DNA of 39,532 nucleotides from positions 1 through 39,532 of the IMG/VR virus record IMGVR_UViG_3300046519_000102; one strand, given 5' to 3'. Below are positions 14,672 to 22,437 of the stretch, in pieces; position 1 is the first letter of the stretch; each line of letters starts with the position of its first letter. This stretch comes from a virus. The translations under genes and the position numbers were made by a program. The notes under the pieces were generated by a model. That model did no database searches, had not been told where the DNA came from, and saw only the letters and a list, made by a program, of their open reading frames with translations.

Positions 14672-14948
14672 AGAACGCATCTACGACGGCAACAGAGCCC
14701 GCGAATGTCTCGAAAACGAGCAGTTCAACTGGGCATTCGAAAGCATTGAGCAGGAGTTGACCAACGCATGGCGAACCTCACCGGCAAGGGACGTGGAGGC
14801 AAGGGAAAAGATCTTCCTGTCGCTGCAGCTCCTGACCAAGTTGAAGGCAACGCTCACGTCGAGCCTGGAGACGGGCAAGTTGGCGGAAGCGGAACGGATC
14901 TACCAGCAGTCGCTACTGGACCGCGCCAAAGGGATCTGGCCGCTTTAA
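14658..14948 (+). CDS. Small head-region protein after portal
   Basis: 96 aa from the ATG at 14658, inside the end of the portal gene (14-bp overlap), with AGAGG upstream. All helical: LEERIYDGNRARECLENEQF, AFESIEQELTNAWRTSPARD, then EKIFLSLQLLTKLKATLTSSLETGKLAE in outline. Small helical proteins of this kind are encoded next to the portal in many podoviruses. Role unknown; an assembly factor is one guess. Confidence 0.8.
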   Translation: MATLEERIYDGNRARECLENEQFNWAFESIEQELTNAWRTSPARDVEAREKIFLSLQLLTKLKATLTSSLETGKLAEAERIYQQSLLDRAKGIWPL

Positions 14949-15008
14949 GGGCCGTGCTCACCGGGCAGTCCGTAATCATTCGCAAATGAATCCCATAGGG
15001 GACAATCA

Positions 15009-15995
15009 ATGAGCTTGTTTATTCACCGTGCGCTGGGCCATTTCCTGATGAACGAAGCCGGGGCCGATGGTGGCGACGGCGGTGGTGCGCTGGACATCAA
15101 TACCGGCGCTGCGGCCTTTGCCGCCTTGCTGGACCCGCCGAAAGCAGCCGAACACGAAACATCAGAAGAACACCAAGAGCAGGCTGAGCCAGAAGTCGAG
15201 GCTGAGCTTGAGCAGGAAGAACACAGCGAGTCCGAGGGAGAGCCTCAAACCTTCACCGTCAAGATTGATGGCAAGGAGGTCGAGGTTTCGCTCGATGAGC
15301 TGAAAAATGGCTACCAGCGTCAGTCTGATTACACCAAGAAGACGATGGAAGCCGCCGAGCAACGCAAAGCAGCAGACGCCGAGACCCAGAGGGCCCAGCA
15401 GGAGCGCATCGAGTACAACTCGAAGCTTGAACGCATGGCCGTCCAGCTCGAAGGCGTGTTGGAACAACAAAGTCAAATCGACTGGGCCGCGCTGATCGAG
15501 TCAGATCCGGTGGAGTACCTGAAGCAGCAGCAACTCTTTCAACAGAGACAAGCGCTGTATCAGCAAAACATGCAGGAACGCCAACAACTCGCCCAGCAGT
15601 TCCAGAACGAACAGGCACAAGCCCACCAAAGTTACCTGGCCCAGCAGCAGGAAGACCTCCTCGCCAAGCTCCCGGACTGGAAAGACGATGCCAAGGCTGC
15701 AGCCGAAAAAACCGCTATCTCGAAGTTCCTGCAAGAGCAGGGTTTCGAGGCTGAGGACATTTCGTCCATTGCCGACCACCGCCATGTGCTCATTGCACGC
15801 AAGGCGATGCTCTACGACCAACTGATGGCCAATGCCAAGTTGCAAGCCAAGAAGGTCCAGGAAGCGCCCCAGCGGGTGGTCAAGCCAGGCGTTACGTCAA
15901 ACGGCACTCCCGACGGTCGCTCTACCGCTGCAAAGCGGCATGAGAAGAACGGGACGGTCGAGACAGGCGCCGCCGTATTCGCCCAATTCCTTTGA
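15009..15995 (+). CDS. Scaffolding protein
   Basis: 328 aa, encoded directly before the major capsid protein. The N-terminal quarter is very acidic (EHETSEEHQEQAEPEVEAEL in outline). Next is a FTVKIDGKEVEVSLDELKNGY segment with a beta motif seen in many phage scaffolds, and then long Gln/Glu/Ala-rich coiled coil (residues about 105-230). The C-terminus is basic (KKVQEAPQRVVKPG), as needed to bind the capsid protein. It directs procapsid assembly and leaves before DNA fills the head. Position and composition support this more than any one motif. Confidence 0.88.
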   Translation: MSLFIHRALGHFLMNEAGADGGDGGGALDINTGAAAFAALLDPPKAAEHETSEEHQEQAEPEVEAELEQEEHSESEGEPQTFTVKIDGKEVEVSLDELKNGYQRQSDYTKKTMEAAEQRKAADAETQRAQQERIEYNSKLERMAVQLEGVLEQQSQIDWAALIESDPVEYLKQQQLFQQRQALYQQNMQERQQLAQQFQNEQAQAHQSYLAQQQEDLLAKLPDWKDDAKAAAEKTAISKFLQEQGFEAEDISSIADHRHVLIARKAMLYDQLMANAKLQAKKVQEAPQRVVKPGVTSNGTPDGRSTAAKRHEKNGTVETGAAVFAQFL

Positions 15996-16010
15996 TTCAG
16001 GAGCTACATC

Positions 16011-16934
16011 ATGACTGCCCCTACTGGTACTTTCCTCACCACGGCCGCCATCGGCAACCGTGAGGACCTGACTGAAACCATCTACCGCATTTCCCCGACC
16101 GCCACGCCGTTTATCTCGCTGGCAGCCAAGGGCAAGGCGTCCAACACCCTGCACGAATGGCAAACCCAGGATCTCGCGTCTGCGGTGAGCAACAACGCCC
16201 AGGCTGAAGGTGACGATGCCACGGCCAAGACCGTGACCCCGACCGTGCGCCTGAACAACCGCACCCAGATCTCGACCAAAACCGTGATCGTCTCCGGCAC
16301 CCAGCAAGGCATGAACCCTGCCGGCCGCAAGGATGAACTGGCCTACCAGCTCAGCCTGGCCTCGCTGGAGCTGCGCCGCGACATGGAGAGCTCGGCTACC
16401 CAGCTCGACGTGACCGCTACCGCGCCGCGCCAATCCCGCGGCCTGGTGGGCTGGGTCGTGGACAACGTGAACCGCAACGGCGGCACCCTGGCTTCGTACA
16501 CCGGTAACACCGGTCGCACCAAGGGTACTGCAATCGCCTTCACCGAGGCCCGCCTGAAGGACGTGCTGCAGAAGTGCTTCACCGCTGGCGGTGACCCGGA
16601 CTCGATCCTGCTGCCTCCTGGTGCCAAGCAGACCTTCTCCACCTTCACCGGTAACGCCACCCGCTTCGACAAGAGCGAAGACGCCAAGCTGTTCGCCTCG
16701 GTCGACGTGTACGTGTCGGACTTCGGCGAGCTGAAGGCGATCCCTTCGCGCTTCCAGGATGCGAACGACGTGTTCGTGCTGCAGGCGGACAAGTGGGCCA
16801 TCAGCTACCTGCGCCCATTCAGCACCGACGAACTGGCCAAAACCGGTGACTCCGAGAAGCGCATGCTGAAAGTGGAGTGGACCGTGGAAGCTCGCGCGCC
16901 CAAGGCTAACGGCGCCATCTACGACGTCCTCTGA
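16011..16934 (+). CDS. Major capsid protein (SU10-like, DUF5309 family)
   Basis: 307 aa. GNREDLTETIYRISPTATPF near the start, HEWQTQDLASAV, RLNNRTQISTKTVIVSGTQQ, then DELAYQLSLASLELRRDMES identify the SU10-type HK97-fold capsid family. The stretch from residue 210 to 290 (SVDVYVSDFGELKAI, QADKWAISYLRPF, VEWTVEARAPKANG) completes the fold. It forms the shell. A strong terminator follows, so its message is probably the most abundant in the late operon. Confidence 0.95.
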   Translation: MTAPTGTFLTTAAIGNREDLTETIYRISPTATPFISLAAKGKASNTLHEWQTQDLASAVSNNAQAEGDDATAKTVTPTVRLNNRTQISTKTVIVSGTQQGMNPAGRKDELAYQLSLASLELRRDMESSATQLDVTATAPRQSRGLVGWVVDNVNRNGGTLASYTGNTGRTKGTAIAFTEARLKDVLQKCFTAGGDPDSILLPPGAKQTFSTFTGNATRFDKSEDAKLFASVDVYVSDFGELKAIPSRFQDANDVFVLQADKWAISYLRPFSTDELAKTGDSEKRMLKVEWTVEARAPKANGAIYDVL

Positions 16935-16952
16935 TCCTGAGGCAATCACCCA

Positions 16953-16977
16953 AGGGGAGCTTCGGCTCCCCTTTTTC
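16953..16977 (+). terminator. Strong intrinsic terminator after the capsid gene
   Basis: AGGGGAGC, TTCG tetraloop, GCTCCCCT, then TTTTTCTTTT. The perfect 8-bp stem with a UUCG loop should terminate well or stabilise the 3' end of the capsid message. It would step down expression of the genes beyond unless Q-modified polymerase reads through. Confidence 0.92.
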
Positions 16978-16994
16978 TTTTAGGAGAAAATCAA

Positions 16995-17417
16995 ATGCCC
17001 ATGATCAGACAGAATGCCGACGGTTCGTTCGGCATCGAAGGTACGGCGGGCGGCGACGGTGGATTCCTTCCTCTGACGCTGAACTACACCGCTACGATTG
17101 TCGACTGCACCATGTTCACTGCTGACCGCCCCTACGTCGTCAAAGCCATCCGTGGCCGTGTGGACGTGGCGGGTACTGGTGGCGCCTGCACCGCAGTGAT
17201 CCGCAAGGTTGCGAGCGGCACGGCAATCACCGCCGGCACCGCGCTGCACACCGGCAGCTTCAACCTGGTCGGTACCGTCAACACGCAACAGGCGCTGACG
17301 CTTTCGACTACTGCCAGTGACCTGCTGCTGGCTGCTGGCGACTCCATCTGCTTCGACATGACCGGCACCGCAACATCTGCCGTCGGCGCAATCAGCGTCC
17401 ACCTGAGCCCGGCCTAA
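16995..17417 (+). CDS. Putative capsid decoration or head-surface protein
   Basis: 140 aa. Rich in Gly, Thr and Ala with alternating beta strands: LTLNYTATIVDCTMF, YVVKAIRGRVDVAG, TAVIRKVASGTAITAG, SFNLVGTVNTQQALTLS, then GDSICFDMTGTATSAVGAIS. It looks like a beta-sandwich. Its position after the capsid gene, between two terminators, suits a virion surface or decoration protein made in high amounts. Function not proven. Confidence 0.78.
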   Translation: MPMIRQNADGSFGIEGTAGGDGGFLPLTLNYTATIVDCTMFTADRPYVVKAIRGRVDVAGTGGACTAVIRKVASGTAITAGTALHTGSFNLVGTVNTQQALTLSTTASDLLLAAGDSICFDMTGTATSAVGAISVHLSPA

Positions 17418-17437
17418 GCCATCCCCCGCCTGATATG

Positions 17438-17460
17438 ACGCCCCGCTTGGGGCGTTTTTC
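17438..17460 (+). terminator. Intrinsic terminator after the putative decoration gene
   Basis: ACGCCCC, GCTT loop, GGGGCGT, then TTTTC. It is the second of two terminators within 500 bp, which isolates the capsid and decoration messages from the lower-copy tail genes. Confidence 0.88.
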
Positions 17461-17475
17461 GTTGGAGCCAACACC

Positions 17476-17784
17476 ATGAGCAATACCTTCGAGAACGCCA
17501 TCACGGTGACGGCGACCGGCGTAGTGATCACCACGTCAGGCGCATCCGCCAGCGCTACGTTGCCGCTCGACTCAGCCGGCACCGTGCCGAAGTACGTCCG
17601 TGTTGCTGCTACCGCTGCCGCCACTGTGCGGCTGGGTACTGGAACGCCTACCGCTGTAACGACCGACCTTCTGGTTCAGCCAGGCGATGCCGTGATTCTA
17701 GCCACCAGCAAATACACCGCGATCGCAGCGCTTCAAGTGACTGCGGCGGGCGTCGTCCAGGTCTCTCCGATGGAGAACGCGTGA
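17476..17784 (+). CDS. Small beta-rich virion-region protein
   Basis: 102 aa, Ala/Thr/Val-rich: ITVTATGVVITTSGASASAT, KYVRVAATAAATVRLGTGT, TDLLVQPGDAVILATSKYTA, then IAALQVTAAGVVQVSP. It reads as a single beta-sandwich domain. This composition resembles small head or head-tail proteins encoded beside SU10-like capsids. I cannot name it. A GGAG ribosome site lies upstream, and its stop overlaps the next start by one base. Confidence 0.78.
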   Translation: MSNTFENAITVTATGVVITTSGASASATLPLDSAGTVPKYVRVAATAAATVRLGTGTPTAVTTDLLVQPGDAVILATSKYTAIAALQVTAAGVVQVSPMENA

Positions 17785-18071
17785 TGTTAGACCTCGATAC
17801 GAAGTTTCATTTCCACGATGGCAACATGACAGTCGAGCGCACGCAGGACTGTACGCCCATCGTCGAGCACACCAAGGCCCTGCATAACGCCGGGATGCAT
17901 GGCGGCTCGGAAATGAAGTACGCGGCCAAAATCCCGTTCGTGATCATCGAGGACTACTGCAACAAAAACGACATCACCTTTCACGAATGCATCAGCAACA
18001 AGGAGCACATGCGCCGGATGCTCAACGATCCTGACCTGTCGGCGTTTCGCATCTGGAAGGGCAAGGTATGA
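17784..18071 (+). CDS. Hypothetical protein in the head completion block
   Basis: 95 aa. I chose the ATG at 17784 (TGATG overlap with the previous stop, GGAG 8 bases upstream); a GTG three bases earlier is also possible. It contains DTKFHFHDGNMTVERTQDCT, EHTKALHNAGMHGGSEMKY, IPFVIIEDYCNKNDITFHEC and RMLNDPDLSAFRIWKG. His/Asp-rich. Small proteins of this pattern precede the adaptor in several podoviruses. The role is unknown, probably virion assembly. Confidence 0.8.
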   Translation: MLDLDTKFHFHDGNMTVERTQDCTPIVEHTKALHNAGMHGGSEMKYAAKIPFVIIEDYCNKNDITFHECISNKEHMRRMLNDPDLSAFRIWKGKV

Positions 18072-18673
18072 GCATCACCAACTACACCGAGCTGCAGGCG
18101 TCCGTGGCGTCGTGGCTGAACCGCGGCGACTTGACAGCGAGCATCACCGATTTCATCACCCTTGCCGAATGTCAGCTCAATCGTAACCTCAAGGCCCAGG
18201 CGATGGATACCAAGACCACGCTGTCTACGGTGGTCGGCGTCAAGACGGTGGTGTTGCCAACCGACATGCTGGGAATGCGCCGGCTGCAGGTGGCTGGCAC
18301 CTACAATCAGCCGCTGTCGTATCGCTCGCCGGATGAGCTGAGCATCGACTTTTCGGACAACTCGTCCGGGCAGCCGGTCGTGTTCACGGTGATTGGCTCA
18401 AACGCCGAACTGGCCCCAATCCCTGACGCGGTCTACTCGCTGGAGCTGACCTATCAGCAGAAGATCCCGGCACTGACTGTCTCGAACACCACCAATTGGC
18501 TCCTGACAGCCTGGCCTGATGCCTACCTGTGGGCGTCACTGCTCGCCGCCACGCCTTTCATCATGAACGATGCGCGCCTACCAGTCTGGCAGCAGCTTTA
18601 CGCCCAGGCCGTTGCCGGCATCAATGACGTTGACTGGTATAGCGGCTCCACCATGAAGGTGCGCGCGCGATGA
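18068..18673 (+). CDS. Head-tail adaptor (SU10/P22 gp4-like)
   Basis: 201 aa. The opening MSITNYTELQASVASWLNRGDL and ITDFITLAECQLNRNL (in outline) is typical of podovirus adaptor proteins that bind the underside of the portal ring. Then come TTLSTVVGVKTVVLPTDML and RSPDELSIDF, ELTYQQKIPAL, and a WLLTAWPDAYLWASLLAA helix. It should add to the portal after packaging and begin the short tail. It overlaps both neighbours by 4 bases. Confidence 0.87.
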   Translation: MSITNYTELQASVASWLNRGDLTASITDFITLAECQLNRNLKAQAMDTKTTLSTVVGVKTVVLPTDMLGMRRLQVAGTYNQPLSYRSPDELSIDFSDNSSGQPVVFTVIGSNAELAPIPDAVYSLELTYQQKIPALTVSNTTNWLLTAWPDAYLWASLLAATPFIMNDARLPVWQQLYAQAVAGINDVDWYSGSTMKVRAR

Positions 18674-20115
18674 TTCCGCTGATCGGCTTTGCGCCAGATG
18701 CTGACGTGACGACGCCCGGCCTCATCACCAGTTGCTCGAACCTGATTCCGTACCAGAACGGCATGGAAGGTGCGCCAGAGCCTGCCACCCCGGAATCGAC
18801 CCCTGTGCTTGCGGCCGCCTGTATCGGCGCAGCAGTGGTGTCGAAGCTTGACGACACGCGCCGGATCATCGCTGGCACGACCACTAAACTCTATGAGCTG
18901 TCGGCCGGTTCGTGGACGGATATTGGCCGCGTGGCGGCATATACCGGCGGTGTCGACACGCGCTGGTCCATCACTCAGTTCGGTGACGCCACGCTGTGCG
19001 CGAACCGCGCCGATGTGATTCAGCGCTCCACTGGTGCGGCATTCTCCGATGTTGCGACTGCGCCCAAGGCCGAGATCCTGTTCACGGTAGGTGCGTTCGT
19101 CATGGCGCTGAACCTGAATGATGGCGCAGAAAAGCCGGATGGCTGGCAATGCTGCGCAGCCTTCGATGACACGTCGTGGACGCCAAGCCTTGCGACCCAG
19201 GCTACAGCGGGGCGGCTTGTGGCCACAGCCGGGCGACTCACTGCCGGCATGCGCCTGGGCGAGTACGCCATCGCCTACAAGCAGCGCTCCATCTACCTCG
19301 GACAGTATGTCGGAGCTCCCACCGTCTGGAACTGGATTCAGGTGCCAGGGGGTGACGCCGGTTGCGTTGGCAAGGAGGCGATCTGCGACATCGGCGGCGC
19401 GCACTTCTTCGTCGGTGACGACAATCTGTGGATTTTTGACGGCACCCGGCCAATCCCGGTCGCTGACGGTTATGTTCGGCAGTTCTTCTACGACAACTCG
19501 AACCCGTCGTACCGCTACAAAACGATTTGCGTGTTTGATCGGCAGAAGAACCTGGTATGGGTGTTCTACCCCTCGCTTGGCGCGACTTCCCCCGATTCGG
19601 CACTGGTTTACCACATCACCGCCAAGAAGTGGGGTGTGGCGAACCGCAGCATCGAGGCTGCACTGAATTACGTGTCCAACGGTGTGACCATCGACGGGTT
19701 GTCGGCCATTTCCGCCACCATCGACGGGCTGTCGTCCTATTCGTTCGACTCGCAATTCTGGCTGGCTGGCGGCAAGTCGATGTCGATCTTCAACACTTCG
19801 CACCAGCTGCAGTCGATGACAGGCGCTTCGGTGGCCAGCTCAATGACTACCGGTGAAGTCGGGGACGACTCTGCGGTCTCCTGCCTTGGCCCGATCCGCC
19901 TGCGTTACGCCATCGCTCCGCTGACCGCCTCCGTGCAGACCTTTATCCAGATGAACTCAGGGGTTGGCTTCACCGCTGCAGCCTCTGGCGCCGTACTGGA
20001 CGGGAAATTCGACCTCAGGCAGTCCGCTCGCTGGCATAAGGCGACGTTTAGCTTCACCGGGCCAATCAAGGTCACGCACATGGACGCCACGGCCGTAGCG
20101 GCGGGTGGCCGATAG
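18670..20115 (+). CDS. Tail nozzle or DNA-stabilisation protein (P22 gp10-like role)
   Basis: 481 aa. It begins MIPLIGFAPDADVTTPGLITSC, then shows repeated beta-propeller-like blades: GTTTKLYELSAGSWTDIGR, WSITQFGDATLCANRADV, GEYAIAYKQRSIYLGQYVG, GGAHFFVGDDNLWIFDGTRP, KNLVWVFYPSL and FWLAGGKSMSIFN. Podoviruses encode such a protein after the adaptor to plug or extend the tail tube. Assignment rests on gene order and the blade-like repeats; sequence similarity to P22 gp10 itself is not obvious. Confidence 0.78.
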   Translation: MIPLIGFAPDADVTTPGLITSCSNLIPYQNGMEGAPEPATPESTPVLAAACIGAAVVSKLDDTRRIIAGTTTKLYELSAGSWTDIGRVAAYTGGVDTRWSITQFGDATLCANRADVIQRSTGAAFSDVATAPKAEILFTVGAFVMALNLNDGAEKPDGWQCCAAFDDTSWTPSLATQATAGRLVATAGRLTAGMRLGEYAIAYKQRSIYLGQYVGAPTVWNWIQVPGGDAGCVGKEAICDIGGAHFFVGDDNLWIFDGTRPIPVADGYVRQFFYDNSNPSYRYKTICVFDRQKNLVWVFYPSLGATSPDSALVYHITAKKWGVANRSIEAALNYVSNGVTIDGLSAISATIDGLSSYSFDSQFWLAGGKSMSIFNTSHQLQSMTGASVASSMTTGEVGDDSAVSCLGPIRLRYAIAPLTASVQTFIQMNSGVGFTAAASGAVLDGKFDLRQSARWHKATFSFTGPIKVTHMDATAVAAGGR

Positions 20116-20408
20116 TGAGAGCCAACACGACCCCAAGAGTCGGCACCAGTGACCCGGTAATGCAGCGTGAGCTGCGCGAGCACGCGACCCAGATCAACCT
20201 GATTTCCGAGGGGCGTATAGCTGGCTTCTACACGGCATTGACCGCTGCCCCCACCAGTGGGGCCTGGTTGCAAGGCGATTTCGTCATGAACTCGGCCCCG
20301 TCTGAGCTCGGCGCGGCCAGTTCGAAATACGTCATCGAGGGCTGGACCTGCGTGGTATCCGGCACCCCGGGGACTTGGGTGCAACGACGCTTCCTGACAG
20401 GTAACTGA
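20115..20408 (+). CDS. Small tail-region protein, GTG start
   Basis: 97 aa. The GTG at 20115 shares a base with the preceding TAG. The first 38 residues are helical (SDPVMQRELREHATQINLIS, suited to a trimeric coiled coil). The rest is a small beta domain ending SKYVIEGWTCVVSGTPGTWV, a motif I know from phage tail fibre ends. It may be a minor tail tip or attachment protein. Coupled to both neighbours by overlap. Confidence 0.78.
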   Translation: MRANTTPRVGTSDPVMQRELREHATQINLISEGRIAGFYTALTAAPTSGAWLQGDFVMNSAPSELGAASSKYVIEGWTCVVSGTPGTWVQRRFLTGN

Positions 20409-20818
20409 TGAACAAACTGATCGTTGTGCCCACGACGCATATCGACGTGGCCTGGAAAGAGGGCGCGCACCAGCTGGGCCTGGCCTGTGCCACCTCTGGC
20501 GGTGAGATTACCGGCGACCAACTGAAGATGATGCTCAGTCGTGGTGAAAGAACGCTGGTCAGGCTGGATCGTGATGAGGCGATTGTCGGCTGGGGTGTCG
20601 TTGGCGTCGAGCAGTTGCCCAACTTTCGCGTCTTGTATGTCTACGAGCTCTACGCCCCGCACGGCAGTTTCGAAAGCTTTTTCGATGAGCTGGGCGTCAT
20701 GGCCAAGTCGCTCGGCTGCCTGCGCCTGCGGTGCGCGGCAAAGCCCGCTCAGGAACGTCTTTACCGCCAGCGCTGCGGTTTTGCGCCGGTCTACCAAGTC
20801 TTGGAGGTTGAACTGTGA
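20408..20818 (+). CDS. GNAT-like protein within the virion gene block
   Basis: 136 aa. The pattern resembles an acetyltransferase fold: a helix with LKMMLSRGE, strands RTLVRLDRDEAIVGWGVVGVE, then RVLYVYELYAPHGSFESFFDEL and the C-terminal YRQRCGFAPVYQVLEVEL. The usual acetyl-CoA loop (Q/RxxGxG/A) is not clear, so it may be a GNAT relative without catalysis. Similar proteins are encoded between podovirus tail genes. Whether it enters the virion is unknown. Confidence 0.7.
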   Translation: MNKLIVVPTTHIDVAWKEGAHQLGLACATSGGEITGDQLKMMLSRGERTLVRLDRDEAIVGWGVVGVEQLPNFRVLYVYELYAPHGSFESFFDELGVMAKSLGCLRLRCAAKPAQERLYRQRCGFAPVYQVLEVEL

Positions 20819-21861
20819 ACATTGATGCCCTGCATGAACAGCTCAGCGCCGAATTCGGCGGCCCTGCGATCGCTGCCCTGCCTGCATTCCGAGGGGATGT
20901 GGTGCGTCCGCATAAGGGCGGTGGTGGTTCGAGCACCACCACGCAGACCATCCCCGAAGAACTCAAGCCATTGGCGTCCGCCTATGGCGCGAAGGCCATG
21001 GACCTTGCCAACCAAGGGTATCAAGCATACCCGGGGCAGCAGGTTGCCGGCCTCAATGGCTACCAGACTGCCGGCTCGGCCATGATTGCCAACCGTGCTG
21101 CCGATGGCGATCCACTGATGAATCAGGCGCGCACCACGATGCAGGGCGCTTTGGCTAGCGGCTATGCGGCGACGGCCAACCCATACGGCTATTCTGCGGG
21201 CGTGGGTGCTGTTGGGCCATCCGGCAACGGCGGTACCAACCAGTACGCCGGCGAAAACCCCTATCTGCAGAAGAACATCGACGCGGCGCTTGGCGACATC
21301 ACGCGCAACTACAACGACGCGGTAGCGCCCGGTCTCACCACCCAAATGGTGAATTCAGGGTCCTTCGGCAACACCGGGGCGCAGGCCTCAACCGCGAACG
21401 CGCTCAACGACCTGACCAAGAACCTGGCCAACACATCATCCGGCATGCGCATGCAGGACTACCAGACCCAGCAGCAGCTGGCTGAAAGTCAGATCAACCG
21501 CAACATGCAAACCAACCAGTTCAACACCGGTATGGCCGACTCGGCGCTGGGCCGCAATCAGCAAAACAACCAGTTCAACTCGAGCATGGGCAATGACTAT
21601 GCCTCGCGCAACGATCAGATGATGTCCAACATGTACAACCTGGCGCCGACCTACGGAAATCAGGCCTACACCGATGCCGCGCAGCTGATGAAGATCGGCC
21701 AGCAGCACCAGGACAGCTCGCAGCAGACCTTGGACAGCCAATACCAGAGCTACCTTGATCAGCAGAACCTGCCTTACAAACAGCTCGCGGCCATGTCCGG
21801 CGTATTCGACTCGGGCCTTGGTCAGACGCAGTCCACCAAATCCTCCGGAGGTGGCAAGTAA
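20815..21861 (+). CDS. Asn/Gln-rich virion protein, probable ejection or tail component
   Basis: 348 aa with a GTG start in a GTGA overlap. Its IPEELKPLASAYGAKAMDLA and GYQAYPGQQVAGLNGYQ region is typical of a podovirus structural family (relatives read YQPYTGQ...FAPF). NPYLQKNIDAALGDITRNYN follows, then long Asn/Gln-rich helices. It heads a block of four genes that fit the ejection-protein role: low complexity, no enzymatic motifs. Exact place in the virion unknown. Confidence 0.78.
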   Translation: MNIDALHEQLSAEFGGPAIAALPAFRGDVVRPHKGGGGSSTTTQTIPEELKPLASAYGAKAMDLANQGYQAYPGQQVAGLNGYQTAGSAMIANRAADGDPLMNQARTTMQGALASGYAATANPYGYSAGVGAVGPSGNGGTNQYAGENPYLQKNIDAALGDITRNYNDAVAPGLTTQMVNSGSFGNTGAQASTANALNDLTKNLANTSSGMRMQDYQTQQQLAESQINRNMQTNQFNTGMADSALGRNQQNNQFNSSMGNDYASRNDQMMSNMYNLAPTYGNQAYTDAAQLMKIGQQHQDSSQQTLDSQYQSYLDQQNLPYKQLAAMSGVFDSGLGQTQSTKSSGGGK

Positions 21862-22436
21862 TGCTCCCACTATTGGCTATCCCGATCGTTGCTGGCGCCG
21901 TCATCGGCGCCTTCTCAGACAAGAAAAAACCACTGCGCGGCGCTGCCCTCGGGGCTGCCGCTGGTGCAACTGGTGGCGGGCTACTTGGAGTGGGGGCGGG
22001 TGCAGCTGCGGCTGGTGGCGCCGGAGCGGCTGGTGCCGGAGCAGCGGGAGCAGCTGGAGCGGGAGCCGCCGGGGCTGGGGCTGGGGCTGGTGCGGCATCG
22101 GCCGGCGCCGCGGGCGCTGGAGCGGCAGGGGCCGGCACTGCCGCCAGTACCGCTGGCGCCGCACAGTCCGGTGGCTTGCTCAGCACCATGGGTGGTTATG
22201 GCGCTCAGGCCGGGCAATACATGAAAGCCGCGAAGCCTTATCTGTCAGCCGCCAATACTGGCATGCAGACAGCCGGGCTGCTGACTCAAGGCCAGGCCGA
22301 GCAACCGCCGCCGCCAATGGCCCCGATGCCGCAAGGTGGCGCTCAAACGTTGGGCCAGATCGCCCAAGGCGCTCAAGATCCTCTCGTCGCTCGCCGTCAG
22401 CAGATGATGGCCCGAAATCGCACCATGTGGGGTTGA
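21861..22436 (+). CDS. Gly/Ala-rich putative ejection protein
   Basis: 191 aa. A hydrophobic start (LLAIPIVAGAVIGAFSDKK) precedes about 85 residues of almost pure Gly and Ala (residues 29-115), with glycine-zipper spacing that could insert into membranes. The tail is Pro/Gln-rich (EQPPPPMAPMPQGG) and basic at the end (ARRQQMMARNRTMWG). Podovirus DNA-ejection proteins often contain such membrane-active segments to form a channel. The codons in the Gly/Ala run vary, so it is a real coding repeat and not simple slippage. Confidence 0.75.
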   Translation: MLPLLAIPIVAGAVIGAFSDKKKPLRGAALGAAAGATGGGLLGVGAGAAAAGGAGAAGAGAAGAAGAGAAGAGAGAGAASAGAAGAGAAGAGTAASTAGAAQSGGLLSTMGGYGAQAGQYMKAAKPYLSAANTGMQTAGLLTQGQAEQPPPPMAPMPQGGAQTLGQIAQGAQDPLVARRQQMMARNRTMWG

Positions 22437-22437
22437 A

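Noticed and set aside
15897-16949. Minus-strand open frame (350 codons) opposite the capsid gene
   Set aside because: Antisense to the major capsid protein; no ribosome site and low-likelihood composition.
18598-19803. Long minus-strand open frame (401 codons) opposite the nozzle gene
   Set aside because: It is a composition shadow of a GC-rich gene: unusual residue content, no ribosome site, fully antisense to a convincing protein.
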